Both the position numbers and the translations under genes were made by a program. From Leptospiraceae bacterium (GTDB lineage Bacteria; Spirochaetota; Leptospiria; Leptospirales; Leptospiraceae), in NCBI GenBank assembly GCA_024233865.1, contig JACKPA010000024.1, positions 1 to 43,732 on the forward strand: DNA of 43,732 bases, in the 5' to 3' direction. The notes beneath the pieces were generated by a model, which had not been told where the DNA came from, made no database searches, and was given only the letters and a program-made list of their open reading frames with translations. Positions 8,055-18,086 of this stretch are shown piece after piece (positions within the stretch are counted from its first letter, which is position 1; each line of letters starts with the position of its first letter).

Positions 8055-9608
8055 TTAGTTAGTATGGACACAAGCAGCAGCACATTTGATACCATCAATG
8101 GCAGCGGAAACAATCCCACCGGCATAACCTGAACCTTCGCCACATGGATACAAACCCTTTACCCGAATGTGTTCTAAAGTATTTTTATCCCTTGGAATTT
8201 GAATTGGTGAAGATGTCCGTGTTTCCGGTGCATGGACTACTGCTTCGTTGGTTAGATAGCCTTTCATTGCTTTTCCGAATTCCTTAAAACCATTTTGTAG
8301 AGATTTGTATATAAAGTTAGGAAATATTTCTTTTAAATCGACAGAAGTAATCCCGGGAGAATAGGAGGTTTTTGGCAGATTTGTTGAAACCTTTCCGTCT
8401 ACAAAATCTGCTAACTTTTGAGCCGGAGCCGTCTGGTTTCGTCCCCCTAAAACCCAAGCTTTTTGCTCAATCTCTTTTTGGAATTCCATGGATGCTAAGG
8501 ATCCATGCTTGGCAAAAGGCTTGAAATCTTCTAGTCTGACCTCCACCACGATTCCTGAGTTTGCCGTTGGTCTTGCTCTACGAGAAGAAGACCAGCCATT
8601 TGTAACAATTTCGTCTTGTTTTGTTGCACAAGCTGCAATAACACCACCCGGACACATACAAAAAGAATATACTCCTCTGCCATTTACTTGCTTTACGATA
8701 CTATAGGAAGAGGGAGGTAAAAATTCACTTCTTGTAGTACAGTGGTATTGAATGGAATCAATAACCGATTGTTTATGCTCAACGCGTACTCCAATGGCAA
8801 GAGGCTTGGTTTCTATTTCTATATTTTTTCGGTTCAACAATTCAAAAATATCTCGCGAGGAATGTCCGGTTGCCAAAATAACCTTATCCGCTTGAAATGT
8901 ATCACCGTCTTTTGTTTTGACTCCTTGAATTCGATCTCCATTTAGAATGAAATCGGTGACTCTCTTTTCAAAAAAGACAAGGCCACCCCTTTCTAAGATC
9001 GTTTCTCGAATTTTTTGTATAATTCGTGGGAGTTTGTTTGTCCCAATATGAGGATGAGCTTCTGTTAAAATGTCTCTTTTAGCTCCAAAAGCAACTAATA
9101 GTTCTAAAATTTTGGTAACATTTCCTCGTTTTTTGGACCTAGTGTAGAGCTTTCCGTCTGAATAGGTTCCGGCACCTCCTTCCCCAAAACAGTAATTGGA
9201 GTCTTCATTTACCTTATGGTGTACATTTATACTTCTGATATCCAAAATACGGCTTTTTACGTCTTTTCCACGCTCTAAAATAACCGGTCTGTATCCGGAT
9301 TCAATCAATTTAAGAGCTGCAAATAGTCCGGCTGGTCCTGCTCCAATAATTATTACCTCTTTTTCGTTTTTTACATTCGGATAGTCTGGTTTGTGAACCG
9401 GTGCTTCGATAAAATCTTCCTGAATGTATACGCGAAGTTGGAGATTTATATACACTGTTTTTTGTCTGGCATCAATAGAATGATAGACAATTTCAATTGA
9501 GCGTATCTCTGTTAGTGAAATTCCAATTTTTTTAGATACGAATTTTTTTAGTTCGCTCTCTTGTCCAGCAATTTCCGGAGCTATTCTAATTTGGAGTTCT
9601 TTTATCAT
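8055..9608 (-). CDS. FAD-dependent oxidoreductase of the COG2509 family
   Basis: A 517-residue flavoprotein usually annotated as an uncharacterised FAD-dependent dehydrogenase. After a roughly 80-residue N-terminal alpha/beta domain comes the Rossmann FAD-binding motif IIIGAGPAGLFAA (glycines 89, 91 and 94). This is followed by the family-typical FGEGGAGTYSDGKL loop, a second dinucleotide element around VILATGHSSRD, and the C-terminal GLYPCGEGSGYAGGI motif that closes the FAD site. Reaction and substrate are not known for this family. It has its own candidate promoter just upstream and probably heads the operon running down to the GH31 gene. Confidence 0.88.
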   Translation of the reverse strand: MIKELQIRIAPEIAGQESELKKFVSKKIGISLTEIRSIEIVYHSIDARQKTVYINLQLRVYIQEDFIEAPVHKPDYPNVKNEKEVIIIGAGPAGLFAALKLIESGYRPVILERGKDVKSRILDIRSINVHHKVNEDSNYCFGEGGAGTYSDGKLYTRSKKRGNVTKILELLVAFGAKRDILTEAHPHIGTNKLPRIIQKIRETILERGGLVFFEKRVTDFILNGDRIQGVKTKDGDTFQADKVILATGHSSRDIFELLNRKNIEIETKPLAIGVRVEHKQSVIDSIQYHCTTRSEFLPPSSYSIVKQVNGRGVYSFCMCPGGVIAACATKQDEIVTNGWSSSRRARPTANSGIVVEVRLEDFKPFAKHGSLASMEFQKEIEQKAWVLGGRNQTAPAQKLADFVDGKVSTNLPKTSYSPGITSVDLKEIFPNFIYKSLQNGFKEFGKAMKGYLTNEAVVHAPETRTSSPIQIPRDKNTLEHIRVKGLYPCGEGSGYAGGIVSAAIDGIKCAAACVHTN

Positions 9609-9635
9609 AAGACCTTTTTAGATTATATGGATGAT

Positions 9636-9662
9636 CTTATAAAAAAGTGATGATTTTGTCAA
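9636..9662 (-). promoter_or_regulatory. candidate sigma70-type promoter for the COG2509 gene
   Basis: On the minus strand a perfect -35 hexamer TTGACA (9657-9662) is followed after 15 bp by TATAAG (9636-9641), 28 nt before the ATG at 9608. The spacer is shorter than the optimal 17 bp. A second TATAAT (9622-9627) is too close to the start codon to be the main -10 element. Confidence 0.4.
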
Positions 9663-9743
9663 GATTTTTAAGTTTTGATGCGTGGATTTGCCATGTTTTC
9701 ATTAAAAGACCCATCCTTATCCAAATTTTTAAGGAGGCTGATT

Positions 9744-12700
9744 TCAGAGTTTTGATTTTTTGAGTATCTTGATTATTATATGGATAACTTCTTTGTAAAC
9801 ATACGGCTTTGAAATGTATCCGTTGAACCCAATCTCCAAACACCTGCTTTTTTCATTTTCCATAACATAAGCCGTCTGTGCTATGATTGGGAGCATATTT
9901 CCTGACTCCCTGATTCTTGCTGTGGTTTCAAATCCGTCTAATTTTGGCATATTTAAGTCCATCAAGATTAGATCATATTGATTGGCTTTTAGCTTTTCCA
10001 ATACTTCCAAGCCATCCTTTACAAGAGTCGTTTTGATATCCGGAACTCCCTGAACCGTAATCATATCAATAAGCAGGTTAGCTGAAACAGGATCATCTTC
10101 TGCTATAAGAAATTTTTTCCCCTCAAGAAGGCTTAAATCAAAATAATCTTCTTTATCCAAACCCTGGTCGTTTAAACCATAGTAGGTAATTTCCGTAGGT
10201 AGAATGATACTAAAACACGTATTCACGTTTGGTTTTGATGTTACCTTGATTTCGCCTTTTAATAGTCTAGCCAAACCTCTCGTGATACTAAGTCCCAATC
10301 CAGTACCACCTTTGTTGTTATCTATTTTTGCAAACCTTTCAAATATAAACTCTAATTTATCTTGGGGGATTCCAATTCCGGTATCTTTTACAAACAATTC
10401 GATTTTATTTTTTCCAAGAACGTGGTATCCAAATTCAATACAACCTTCTTTTGTATTTTTCAATGCGTTAGAAATTAGGTTGTCCAGTATTTGCCTTATT
10501 CGATTCCTATCCGAAAGAATATATATGTTTTCTTTTTCCAGATATGTATCCAATTGAATTTTAGGATTTTTGATGGCGTATTCCATAGAACTATGAAAAA
10601 CAAAAATGCTTTGGAGTTCGGAATTTAAATCAAAAAATTCGTGCTTTAGAGAAATGTGACCTGCATCTATTTTAGATATTTCAATCAGGTCATTGATAAT
10701 TCTGAGTAGTTGTTCTCCGGACTGCTTGATGATAGATATATATTCTTGCATTTTTTTATTTTTTGGACTTAATCTTTCCAATAAACTGGAAAACCCCATA
10801 ATTCCGTTTAAGGGTGTTCGGATCTCGTGGGATGTATTGGCTATAAATGCCGTTTTAAGAGCATTGGCTTTCTCTGCATTTTCTTTGGCTTGGATCAACT
10901 CCCCTTCAATTTTTTTTCGATCTGTAATGTCTTGGAAAGAACCATAAAGATGCGTTATATTTCCGTCTGCGTCCTCACGAGGATAGCCCCAAGCAAAACA
11001 ATACCGAACGTTTCCGTCTTTGCGTAAAATTCTTAGTTCCAATTCATACGGAATTTTTTGCTCCAGAGCATTTCTAACGGCTTCTTGAAGGCTTTCCATA
11101 TCTTGGGATTCAAACAATTCCGGATGTTTCAAAAAAGGCGGGGCTCCTTTTTTGGTGTCTAATTGGAAAATGCGAAACAACTCTTCCGACCAAATCACAT
11201 TATCCGTAGCAATTTCCCATTCCCAACTTCCTATATGCGCAATACTTTCTGTAAGTTTCAGCATTGCTTCTCTTTCCATTCTTTTTTGTTCGGTTTTTTT
11301 TCGTTCCGTAATGTCTTGGAAAGTTCCATACAAACGTACGCATTTTCCATCTTTTAGTACAGGGTTTCCGATTGCATGAACCCATATTTTCTTGTTTTTA
11401 TACGTGACAAAAGGAAGTTCTATGTCAAAGGCAATTCCATGGCTTCTTGCTTTATTGACAAGCTCTGATATGGTTTTTCTGCTATCTAATGTATAAAAAT
11501 TGATTGCTTCTTCCAGAGTTGGATTGTATTCATTTGGGACTTCGTGGATTAGACGAGTTGTTTTTGTCCAATAAACCGTATTGGTAAACAAATTAATTTC
11601 CCATCCACCAACCTTTGCCATTTCACCTACTTTGTTTAAAAATTCTTCGCTGTCCTGCAACTCCTTCGTTTTTTCATTTACCAAATCTTCCAGGTGTCTT
11701 TTATGCCTTTCCAACTCCTCATTCATCACCTGTAATTCTTCTTTTGAAGTTTCTAATTCCTCGTTGGTACTTTGCAACTCTTCATTTGTACTTTGAGCTT
11801 CTTCATTTGCTGATTTCAACTCTTCATTGGCTGTTTCCAGAGCCTCAATAGTATTTTGGAGATATTCTTGCGTATCAAAAAGTTCTTTTTCCAACTCCAA
11901 AATGGTAGTGTTTGCATCTTTGCTATCTTTTGATTCGGCATTGTCTTTGACTTTTAGGCTGGTATTCTGAAAAACAACAAGTAGAAGTTCCAAAGAAACA
12001 TTTTTAACCTTTATAGGAGATACACTTACATCTATAAAGTCATACTCACCATTTACTTTCACTTTTATACTTTTAAGAACACTTTCTTGTTGTGTTGTTT
12101 TTGCCTTACGAATACACCTTGCCAAAGGGATTTTTAAACCTTCTCTGGCAGTATGAATGATATTGTTTGTTATTTCCCCGGTAGGAATTTCCAGAAGTCT
12201 GCCGGTTCGTCCTTGAACATACAAAATATCCGAATGATAATTGATGATGGCACTGGGAGGAGTGAATCCTTCTATAATTAACTTTTGGGCAATTTCTTTA
12301 AGCGATTGACCTTCTTCCATGTCTATGGATTGGTTTTCATCTACATTTTTTGTAAAACTCCATATTCTTTCTCGAAATGCTCCTTGTTTAAGGTTTTGAA
12401 AGATTTTATATTTATAATTTACCGTTTTAAATAGGTTAGTGGAACTACCTAAAGATTCCGAATTACCTAAAACCAAAAATCCGCCGCTGTTTAAGGCAAA
12501 ATTAAAACTATTAAAAACCTTTTTTTGGAGTTTTATATCCAAGTATATCAAGAAATTACGACAACTAATCAAATCGAGTCTAGAATAAGGAATATCTTGG
12601 ATAAGGTTGTGTTCCACAAAAAGGAGCATTTCTCTAATCGACTTTTTTAACTGGAATCCGGTTTTCTCTTTTGTAAAATATCGTTTTACTAAATTATTTG

Positions 12701-13865
12701 GAATCATAGCAACACTATTCGGAGAATATACACCTTGTCTTGCTGTTTCCAAGCTATCTAAATCTATATCAGACGCAAATATCTGGACTTGAAAATCTAA
12801 TTTATTCTCCTCCATATAGTGTTTTATTAGGATTGCCCAAGTATAAGCTTCTTCACCGGTAGAACACGCTGGAACCCATAGCCTTAATTTGTTATCAGAA
12901 CTTTGAGAAAAGATTTTAGGAACTATTTCTTTAGCCGCAAAAGTAAATATTTCCGGATCACGGAAAAAACTCGTAACGGTTATCAAAAATTCTTTAAAAA
13001 GTACAGTTATCTCTTTATGGTTATTATTCAGTAATTCCACGTAATTTTTTAAATTGGAAATTTGATTTATTGTGAATCGCCTTTCAATGCGTCTATAAAT
13101 TGTGTTTCTCTTGTACCCGGAAAAGTCATGTTTAGTATGATTTTTTAATAAATGCAGTATTTGGTTTATATACTTCTCGGATTCTTGATCGTCCAATCTA
13201 AACGTTTTTTTCCCATAAAATTCACTTTCGATAAAGGTGTAAATCTTTTCTGGTATTTTTTCAACCGGTAGGAAGAAATCAACCAAACCGGGAAAAATTG
13301 TTTCTTGTTGGGTTAAGGTATCGCCCTTTGTTTCCGGTGTATGAACCAACGTTAAACCTCCATAACCCTTAACTTCCCTTATACCGATTAGTCCATCCAA
13401 ATCTTTTGAGGATAATATAACTGCTATGGCTTTTTCTTTTAACTCGGTTGAGAGAGATTTGAGTAAATGATAGGTAGGTAGCATTTGTTCTTTCTTTTGG
13501 TCGGAAACAAATAATTTTCCATCTCTAATGTTTACTTCTTTATCCAAAGAAATTGTATAAACATTTCCCGCCTGAACTTCCATGCCGTCTTGTGCTTGGA
13601 GCAAATCCATTTTCGTAATTCTTTTTATAAAATTATAAAAAGAATTATATAGTTCTAAGGTTAAATTATGGACAATAAGGATAGAAACTTCTTTTCCATA
13701 AGGAATGTTACTAAAAAAATTTTCCAATGCTTCCAAACTACTCTCGGAAGCTACCATACCGATTATAGGAAACTTAATATCCATATTTGATTTTCGACTA
13801 TATAAGAAATTTTTCGTTTGTTTTTTTATACTGTAGTTGAATTGATTAGTCTTAAAGAATATCAT
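9744..13865 (-). CDS. CheB-CheR-PAS hybrid histidine kinase with receiver domain
   Basis: A 1373-residue signalling protein. In order: CheB-like methylesterase (about 30-210; candidate triad Ser40, His66, Asp157), CheR methyltransferase (about 225-490; SAM loop PACSTGEEAYT at 332-342), PAS-like domain (about 530-635), a long coiled coil of EEL repeats (655-740), two PAS/PAC domains (745-855 and 870-985), HisKA (His1013 in TSHEIRTPLNG), HATPase (about 1110-1225; DTGIGIP, GGTGLGLS) and a C-terminal receiver (Asp1303, acidic pair 1257-1258, Lys1353). The CheB serine loop reads ASESS instead of GASAGG, so esterase activity is doubtful. The first ATG overlaps the upstream cyclase gene by 14 nt; Met28 (13784) is an alternative start. 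Known CheB/CheR/PAS kinases act as large stress or motility sensors; the signal here is unknown. Confidence 0.93.
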   Translation of the reverse strand: MIFFKTNQFNYSIKKQTKNFLYSRKSNMDIKFPIIGMVASESSLEALENFFSNIPYGKEVSILIVHNLTLELYNSFYNFIKRITKMDLLQAQDGMEVQAGNVYTISLDKEVNIRDGKLFVSDQKKEQMLPTYHLLKSLSTELKEKAIAVILSSKDLDGLIGIREVKGYGGLTLVHTPETKGDTLTQQETIFPGLVDFFLPVEKIPEKIYTFIESEFYGKKTFRLDDQESEKYINQILHLLKNHTKHDFSGYKRNTIYRRIERRFTINQISNLKNYVELLNNNHKEITVLFKEFLITVTSFFRDPEIFTFAAKEIVPKIFSQSSDNKLRLWVPACSTGEEAYTWAILIKHYMEENKLDFQVQIFASDIDLDSLETARQGVYSPNSVAMIPNNLVKRYFTKEKTGFQLKKSIREMLLFVEHNLIQDIPYSRLDLISCRNFLIYLDIKLQKKVFNSFNFALNSGGFLVLGNSESLGSSTNLFKTVNYKYKIFQNLKQGAFRERIWSFTKNVDENQSIDMEEGQSLKEIAQKLIIEGFTPPSAIINYHSDILYVQGRTGRLLEIPTGEITNNIIHTAREGLKIPLARCIRKAKTTQQESVLKSIKVKVNGEYDFIDVSVSPIKVKNVSLELLLVVFQNTSLKVKDNAESKDSKDANTTILELEKELFDTQEYLQNTIEALETANEELKSANEEAQSTNEELQSTNEELETSKEELQVMNEELERHKRHLEDLVNEKTKELQDSEEFLNKVGEMAKVGGWEINLFTNTVYWTKTTRLIHEVPNEYNPTLEEAINFYTLDSRKTISELVNKARSHGIAFDIELPFVTYKNKKIWVHAIGNPVLKDGKCVRLYGTFQDITERKKTEQKRMEREAMLKLTESIAHIGSWEWEIATDNVIWSEELFRIFQLDTKKGAPPFLKHPELFESQDMESLQEAVRNALEQKIPYELELRILRKDGNVRYCFAWGYPREDADGNITHLYGSFQDITDRKKIEGELIQAKENAEKANALKTAFIANTSHEIRTPLNGIMGFSSLLERLSPKNKKMQEYISIIKQSGEQLLRIINDLIEISKIDAGHISLKHEFFDLNSELQSIFVFHSSMEYAIKNPKIQLDTYLEKENIYILSDRNRIRQILDNLISNALKNTKEGCIEFGYHVLGKNKIELFVKDTGIGIPQDKLEFIFERFAKIDNNKGGTGLGLSITRGLARLLKGEIKVTSKPNVNTCFSIILPTEITYYGLNDQGLDKEDYFDLSLLEGKKFLIAEDDPVSANLLIDMITVQGVPDIKTTLVKDGLEVLEKLKANQYDLILMDLNMPKLDGFETTARIRESGNMLPIIAQTAYVMENEKSRCLEIGFNGYISKPYVYKEVIHIIIKILKKSKL

Positions 13866-15561
13866 CTTTAATACTTATTTTTTCCAACATTTCCGTTTCG
13901 ATAGGTAAAATCCACATTCTTTGAAAATCCGAAAATCCTTTGGGATTGTAGTAACAAAAATAAAATTGAAATTTGTATCCGGATTTGGTTTCATATTCTT
14001 CAAAGCCCATAATATGAGAGTTTTCTTTGTTTGTTAGTTTGAATCCTTTTTTCTCAAAATGAACTTTTAACCTTTCATAAAAGCTTTCATTGATTCGAAT
14101 ATCAAAACGAACCTTTTCTAACTTTTCCAGGTTTGAGATTATGTTTTCATAAATTGTATATTCTTCTATAATCTTTTTTGTTTGCGGATTTAGTTTTTCA
14201 AAATTTCCTGCCAAAGAAACCAAAGCCCTGATTTCCGGAAATCTATTAATGGCTCTATCAAAGTATTTTTTATTATTTATCATCAATTCATAAATAGAAA
14301 TATGTTCTAGTCTTGCAGCCAAGTTTACGTCTTCTCCAGTAACGGTAAAATCCCTCACAATTTCATTTCCTAAGTTGGAACGAAGGATTTGTTTTCCAAA
14401 GCTGATTCCACTTCTCAAACCCAGTATGGAATCTTTCATATTATTTTTTATCAATAACTGGTTTAAAATTTTGCAAAGGTCAAAAATCGCAAAAAAATTA
14501 TTCAATACCGTTTCGGTTTCAAACTCCTTTTGCTCGATATCCGAGTGATCTTTCAAAAAGATACACATTACGCTATCACCCATAAATTTATCAATTCGAC
14601 CATTGTACTGACTACTAATCAGTTTTGTTTGCTCAAAAAAAGGTTGTTGGATTTTATTCCTATAAAAATTTTTTCCATGCTGGTTTAAAAAGCTTGTACT
14701 AGAACGCAAATCAGAGAAACTGATACATCCTTCTTCGACCTTATCAGAAACTCCAAAAAGCAACACTTCTTTTAATTTCTCACTTTCTTTTTTTGTATCC
14801 TTTTGAGTTTCTTCTCTTTTTCCGGAACGACTTAGACACCTATCTCGGAACTCACGTTTCAAAAAAGAGAAAATTTGTTCAAACTCTCTATTGGCTTCAA
14901 TCCCTTTTAACTTTATAAAGTTCTCAACGTTTTCGAGGTGAGTGATTTCGGTTTCTTTTTTCAAATTTTTGTTGGATGAAAACCTTTTAAAGAGTATGGT
15001 ATTCTCATAACCAAAATCCGGAGTCATAATCTTATCATTGTGGGTTTTTTCCACCTTGCCTAAATAAACAATTTCATCCGGAAACATGCTAGATAAAGAA
15101 CTATCAAGAGCATACAACCATAATATACTTGTTGGATAATTTACATTGTAAAAGTTCCCTTCAATCCACTCCAAATAACCATCAATTGACTCGACATCTG
15201 TAATGGGAACAAACAAACATGTGAGGTCTTCTAGCGGGGCGGAACAATAGTAGAGCCTACAAAGATTATCTGTAGTAATTACTTCCGTATCATTTTTGTC
15301 TTTTAGATTTAATTGTCTAGGGGATATTTTTTTCAAAAAACGCCATAAACAAATATTCTCCTCTTTATTTTTATAAGCTTTCAGAGCATAATTTAAGAGG
15401 TGATAATTTAGCTCCGAATAATAATTCCCCTCAATTGGTTGAATTTCATTTGTATTTATATTTTGAAGAGATTGTTCGATTCTACTCTCTATCGTATTTT
15501 GATCACTTAATATCTTTATCTCGTTTAATAATTCGTTTGTAATTTTGTATGCTGTATCCAT
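13852..15561 (-). CDS. class III adenylate cyclase with large N-terminal region
   Basis: A 569-residue protein with a class III nucleotidyl cyclase domain at about 270-420. Metal-binding aspartates are Asp284 (SFSDLRSST) and Asp329 (KFMGDS). The substrate-selecting pair is Lys325 and Thr406 (FTVTGEDVN), as expected for ATP. Transition-state residues are Asn413 and Arg417 (VNLAAR). A complete set suggests an active homodimeric adenylate cyclase. The N-terminal 260 residues and the C-terminal 130 residues match no domain I know; no membrane segment is seen, so it is probably cytoplasmic. Its 3' end overlaps the start of the hybrid kinase gene by 14 nt, so the two are likely translated together and may share a pathway. 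Confidence 0.9.
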   Translation of the reverse strand: MDTAYKITNELLNEIKILSDQNTIESRIEQSLQNINTNEIQPIEGNYYSELNYHLLNYALKAYKNKEENICLWRFLKKISPRQLNLKDKNDTEVITTDNLCRLYYCSAPLEDLTCLFVPITDVESIDGYLEWIEGNFYNVNYPTSILWLYALDSSLSSMFPDEIVYLGKVEKTHNDKIMTPDFGYENTILFKRFSSNKNLKKETEITHLENVENFIKLKGIEANREFEQIFSFLKREFRDRCLSRSGKREETQKDTKKESEKLKEVLLFGVSDKVEEGCISFSDLRSSTSFLNQHGKNFYRNKIQQPFFEQTKLISSQYNGRIDKFMGDSVMCIFLKDHSDIEQKEFETETVLNNFFAIFDLCKILNQLLIKNNMKDSILGLRSGISFGKQILRSNLGNEIVRDFTVTGEDVNLAARLEHISIYELMINNKKYFDRAINRFPEIRALVSLAGNFEKLNPQTKKIIEEYTIYENIISNLEKLEKVRFDIRINESFYERLKVHFEKKGFKLTNKENSHIMGFEEYETKSGYKFQFYFCYYNPKGFSDFQRMWILPIETEMLEKISIKDDIL

Positions 15562-15826
15562 TTTAATTCTTTATGAACCATTTTTATAATATATACCATG
15601 ATTAGAATGATTTTCGGGATTGCCATGATTTAACTTTTTTGATTTTAAAGGACTTTCTTTAGTTTTATATCCGCAAACCACTCTGTTTTCAGTATATCTC
15701 CCTAATAAATATTTCTTGATTGAAATTTGTCTACATTTATTCTTGTTATTTGAAAAAATAAAACTATTTTTGGTAAAAATGGGAAGTGTAAAGGATACAA
15801 TTCAGGTAGTAGCCAAGGCAAAATAA
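15562..15826 (+). other. intergenic region between divergent genes, with a tiny leader ORF
   Basis: 265 bp between the cyclase gene (minus) and the YiiX-like gene (plus). It contains the dispersed repeat described separately and, at 15779-15826, a 15-codon ORF (MGSVKDTIQVVAKAK) whose stop codon directly abuts the ATG of the next gene. This could be a translated leader or chance. No clear promoter hexamers stand out. Confidence 0.3.
15594..15700. repeat. dispersed repeat, copy A (matches 43571-43678)
   Basis: About 107 bp that align, at roughly 80% identity by eye, with 43571-43678: shared blocks include GATTTTAAAGGA, ATATCCG and AACCACTCTGTTTT. On the minus strand the unit carries AATCAT/AATCAC-type triplet runs. 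Neither copy seems to encode a protein of its own. It lies between genes here and next to a decayed nuclease fragment in copy B. Confidence 0.6.
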
Positions 15827-16450
15827 ATGAAAAATATCTTTATAAATACTGTAATAATTCTATCTTTTATACCTTTTTGTAACCTCTTTTCAAAAGATTT
15901 TAAATTATCCGGATTGGAAGAAGGGGACATTATTTTTCATGAATCCAAGTCAAGGCAAAGCATTGCTATAAAGTTGGCAACAAAATCAAAATACACTCAC
16001 CTCGGAATTATTTTTAAATACAAAAATGTTTACCAAGTTTTGGAAGCCATTGAACCGGTAAAAATTACTTCTCTAAATTCATTTATAGAAAGAGGAAAAA
16101 ACAACCACTTTGTTATCAAGCGATTAAGAGATAGAAAAAAAATCTTAAGCAAAGAGGTTGTTCAAAAAATGAAAACGTATGGGAATTCTTTGTTGGGAAA
16201 GCACTATGATATTTATTTCGAGTGGGATGATAAGCGTTTTTATTGTTCGGAGCTAGTTTGGAAGCTTTACAATAAATTTGCAAAAGTACGAATTGGTGAA
16301 TTAAAAAAGCTAAAAGATTTTGATCTATCTTCTCCAATGGTGAAGAGTTTAATCGAAAAAAGGTTCGGCGCAAAAATCAATTACGAAGAACCGGTTATAT
16401 CCCCTAATGATATGTTTCTATCAAAAGAATTGATCACAGTGGTTGACTAG
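15827..16450 (+). CDS. exported YiiX/YebB-like permuted papain-fold (NlpC/P60 superfamily) protein
   Basis: A 207-residue protein with a signal peptide (about 1-21) and a circularly permuted papain-like fold of the YiiX type. The first motif EEGDIIFHES is followed by the histidine motif YTHLGI (His58) and, near the C-terminal half, the nucleophile motif FYCSELVW (Cys140), the permuted His-before-Cys order. Known relatives are putative amidases or lipid/peptidoglycan-acting hydrolases in the cell envelope; the substrate is not established. The stop at 16450 faces the stop of the AAA/nuclease gene across 40 bp. Confidence 0.8.
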   Translation: MKNIFINTVIILSFIPFCNLFSKDFKLSGLEEGDIIFHESKSRQSIAIKLATKSKYTHLGIIFKYKNVYQVLEAIEPVKITSLNSFIERGKNNHFVIKRLRDRKKILSKEVVQKMKTYGNSLLGKHYDIYFEWDDKRFYCSELVWKLYNKFAKVRIGELKKLKDFDLSSPMVKSLIEKRFGAKINYEEPVISPNDMFLSKELITVVD

Positions 16451-16490
16451 TCCGATTATCTCTCTACTGTGGATATATGCAATGTCTTGG

Positions 16491-18086
16491 CTACAATGTT
16501 CCAAATTCCTTTTCTTCATCATACCATATTAGATAGGTTTTGATTTTAATTTCGTTTATGGTTTCCTCACTTTCTTTCACAAACTCAACGTTAACTGTAT
16601 TGTCTACAAATATCAAATAAATGCCTTCCTTTATACATGCTCTTTGACAGTAATACGAAAGTTGAATTTTCCCTTTTTGAAAATGGGAAGGACTGTAATA
16701 TTTTTTTGCTTCTATAAGGTATTCATGTCCTTTGACGTTGATAATCATATCCGTATTTCCCAAAGAAACGTAAGCTTCCCTGTAACTTTTCCCTTCTATC
16801 TCTTGCAAAAAGATACTAATAAACGTCTCAAAACTGTAAATCATCGCTGCTTCAGGAATAGATTTGAATCTACCCTTTTTATCTTTTACCCTATAGGGAC
16901 GAAAGCCTCTTAGTTGAATATGATGTTTATAACTATTCATTAGTTTGTCAAAGTTGATCTTTCCGGTATCGGTCAAATAGGATTCGGAAAGCATATTTTT
17001 GGCAATTCGCACACTTTCACCATTGGTATAAGGATACAATGCTTTGTACAATCGTTTTCTATACAGAGGAACCCAAAATTCTACATTTCCATCTTTTCCT
17101 TTTTTGAGAAGTCCATTTGCATACAAGACTTTTATGGATGGTCTGTCAATTTCAAATGGAATATCTTTTTCCATAAAGAGGAGTGATTCTACGAATTTCC
17201 TATGTTTGCTCGCAATTTTCAGAATATTGGCAATGTTTTTATCTATTGCTTCTGTTAGATACCAGTCCTCAACTCGGAGATAGTCCTTATAATCTATCTT
17301 TTCCTTGTTTATATTTTTCTCCACCAATTGTCTGGCAAACCCATTCACAAGACCGGGTTGGTTTGCCGTTATTTCGCTGATTTTAGCTTTCACCCTGTCT
17401 TCAAACAATTGTCCTGTTTCCGTTTCGTGTTGTCCGAGGAGTTCCTTTGTTTCTTCGTTTGTGAAATAGGGAACAACCAGATCGTCTGCAATGTTAAACG
17501 GACTTGCATTGTCCTGAATGATTCCAGTTATATTGGATACTCCTACTAGGATTACGCTTTTTAAACAATGACTATCTCTAGTATGGTAAAGATTACGAAT
17601 TGTATGTAAAAATTGGTTGAAAAGATCAGGGTTCAGTCCTTCGATTTCATCACAGATTAAAACGAACTTTTTATCACGAATCGACAACAATTCATTTGTT
17701 AAACCAACAAATGAATTCGCTTTTAATTCAATTTTCCAAAATTCTAAAAAGTACAAAGCAAAAGAATGAAACAATTCTAACTCTGTAGCCGTTTTATAAT
17801 TTTCCAGATTCACGTAAGCAACCTTGTAGTCTTCTTTTTCTAGTTCTTTTGCCAAAAAACGAAAGTAGGTGCTTTTTCCTGTCTGCCTGGGTGACCATAT
17901 CGTAAAGTACCTGTTTTTGTAAACAAGGTCTTTCCCCTTAGCTATCAAATCCAGCCGATCTAAAGTATAATGTTCGCTCGGAATATTTGGTCCGGATGTA
18001 TTAAAATAACGGTTTCCTTTCATGGAGTTGTAGCTTGATTTATATCTAATATTTGTAAAGGAAATTTTAATTTTGCTAATCTTCAT
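16491..18086 (-). CDS. AAA-like ATPase fused to PD-(D/E)XK nuclease domain
   Basis: A 531-residue protein. The N-terminal ATPase has Walker A SPRQTGKS (65-72) and Walker B FVLICDEIEG (Asp146-Glu147). A winged-helix-like region follows (about 290-400). At the C-terminus GNTDMII...LIEAKKYY supplies a PD-(D/E)XK nuclease core (Asp446, Glu459, Lys461). The architecture matches the widespread AAA-ATPase-like plus PDDEXK_9 (DUF1703-type) families, whose biological role is unclear and often discussed as mobile or defence-linked. An AGGA four bases before the first ATG supports the long start over Met22. It is divergently transcribed from the methyltransferase operon and has no partner gene on its strand. 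Confidence 0.85.
   Translation of the reverse strand: MKISKIKISFTNIRYKSSYNSMKGNRYFNTSGPNIPSEHYTLDRLDLIAKGKDLVYKNRYFTIWSPRQTGKSTYFRFLAKELEKEDYKVAYVNLENYKTATELELFHSFALYFLEFWKIELKANSFVGLTNELLSIRDKKFVLICDEIEGLNPDLFNQFLHTIRNLYHTRDSHCLKSVILVGVSNITGIIQDNASPFNIADDLVVPYFTNEETKELLGQHETETGQLFEDRVKAKISEITANQPGLVNGFARQLVEKNINKEKIDYKDYLRVEDWYLTEAIDKNIANILKIASKHRKFVESLLFMEKDIPFEIDRPSIKVLYANGLLKKGKDGNVEFWVPLYRKRLYKALYPYTNGESVRIAKNMLSESYLTDTGKINFDKLMNSYKHHIQLRGFRPYRVKDKKGRFKSIPEAAMIYSFETFISIFLQEIEGKSYREAYVSLGNTDMIINVKGHEYLIEAKKYYSPSHFQKGKIQLSYYCQRACIKEGIYLIFVDNTVNVEFVKESEETINEIKIKTYLIWYDEEKEFGTL

Noticed and set aside
7937..8143. 68-codon minus-strand frame between the DUF4404 and flavoprotein genes
   Set aside because: It lies mostly inside the flavoprotein gene in another frame, and its sequence (Val/Leu/Phe/Arg-rich) has no family features or good ribosome binding site.
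10204..12792. Numerous plus-strand frames opposite the hybrid kinase gene
   Set aside because: Antisense shadows of a well-supported gene; composition is typical of reverse reading of Glu/Lys-rich coiled coil.
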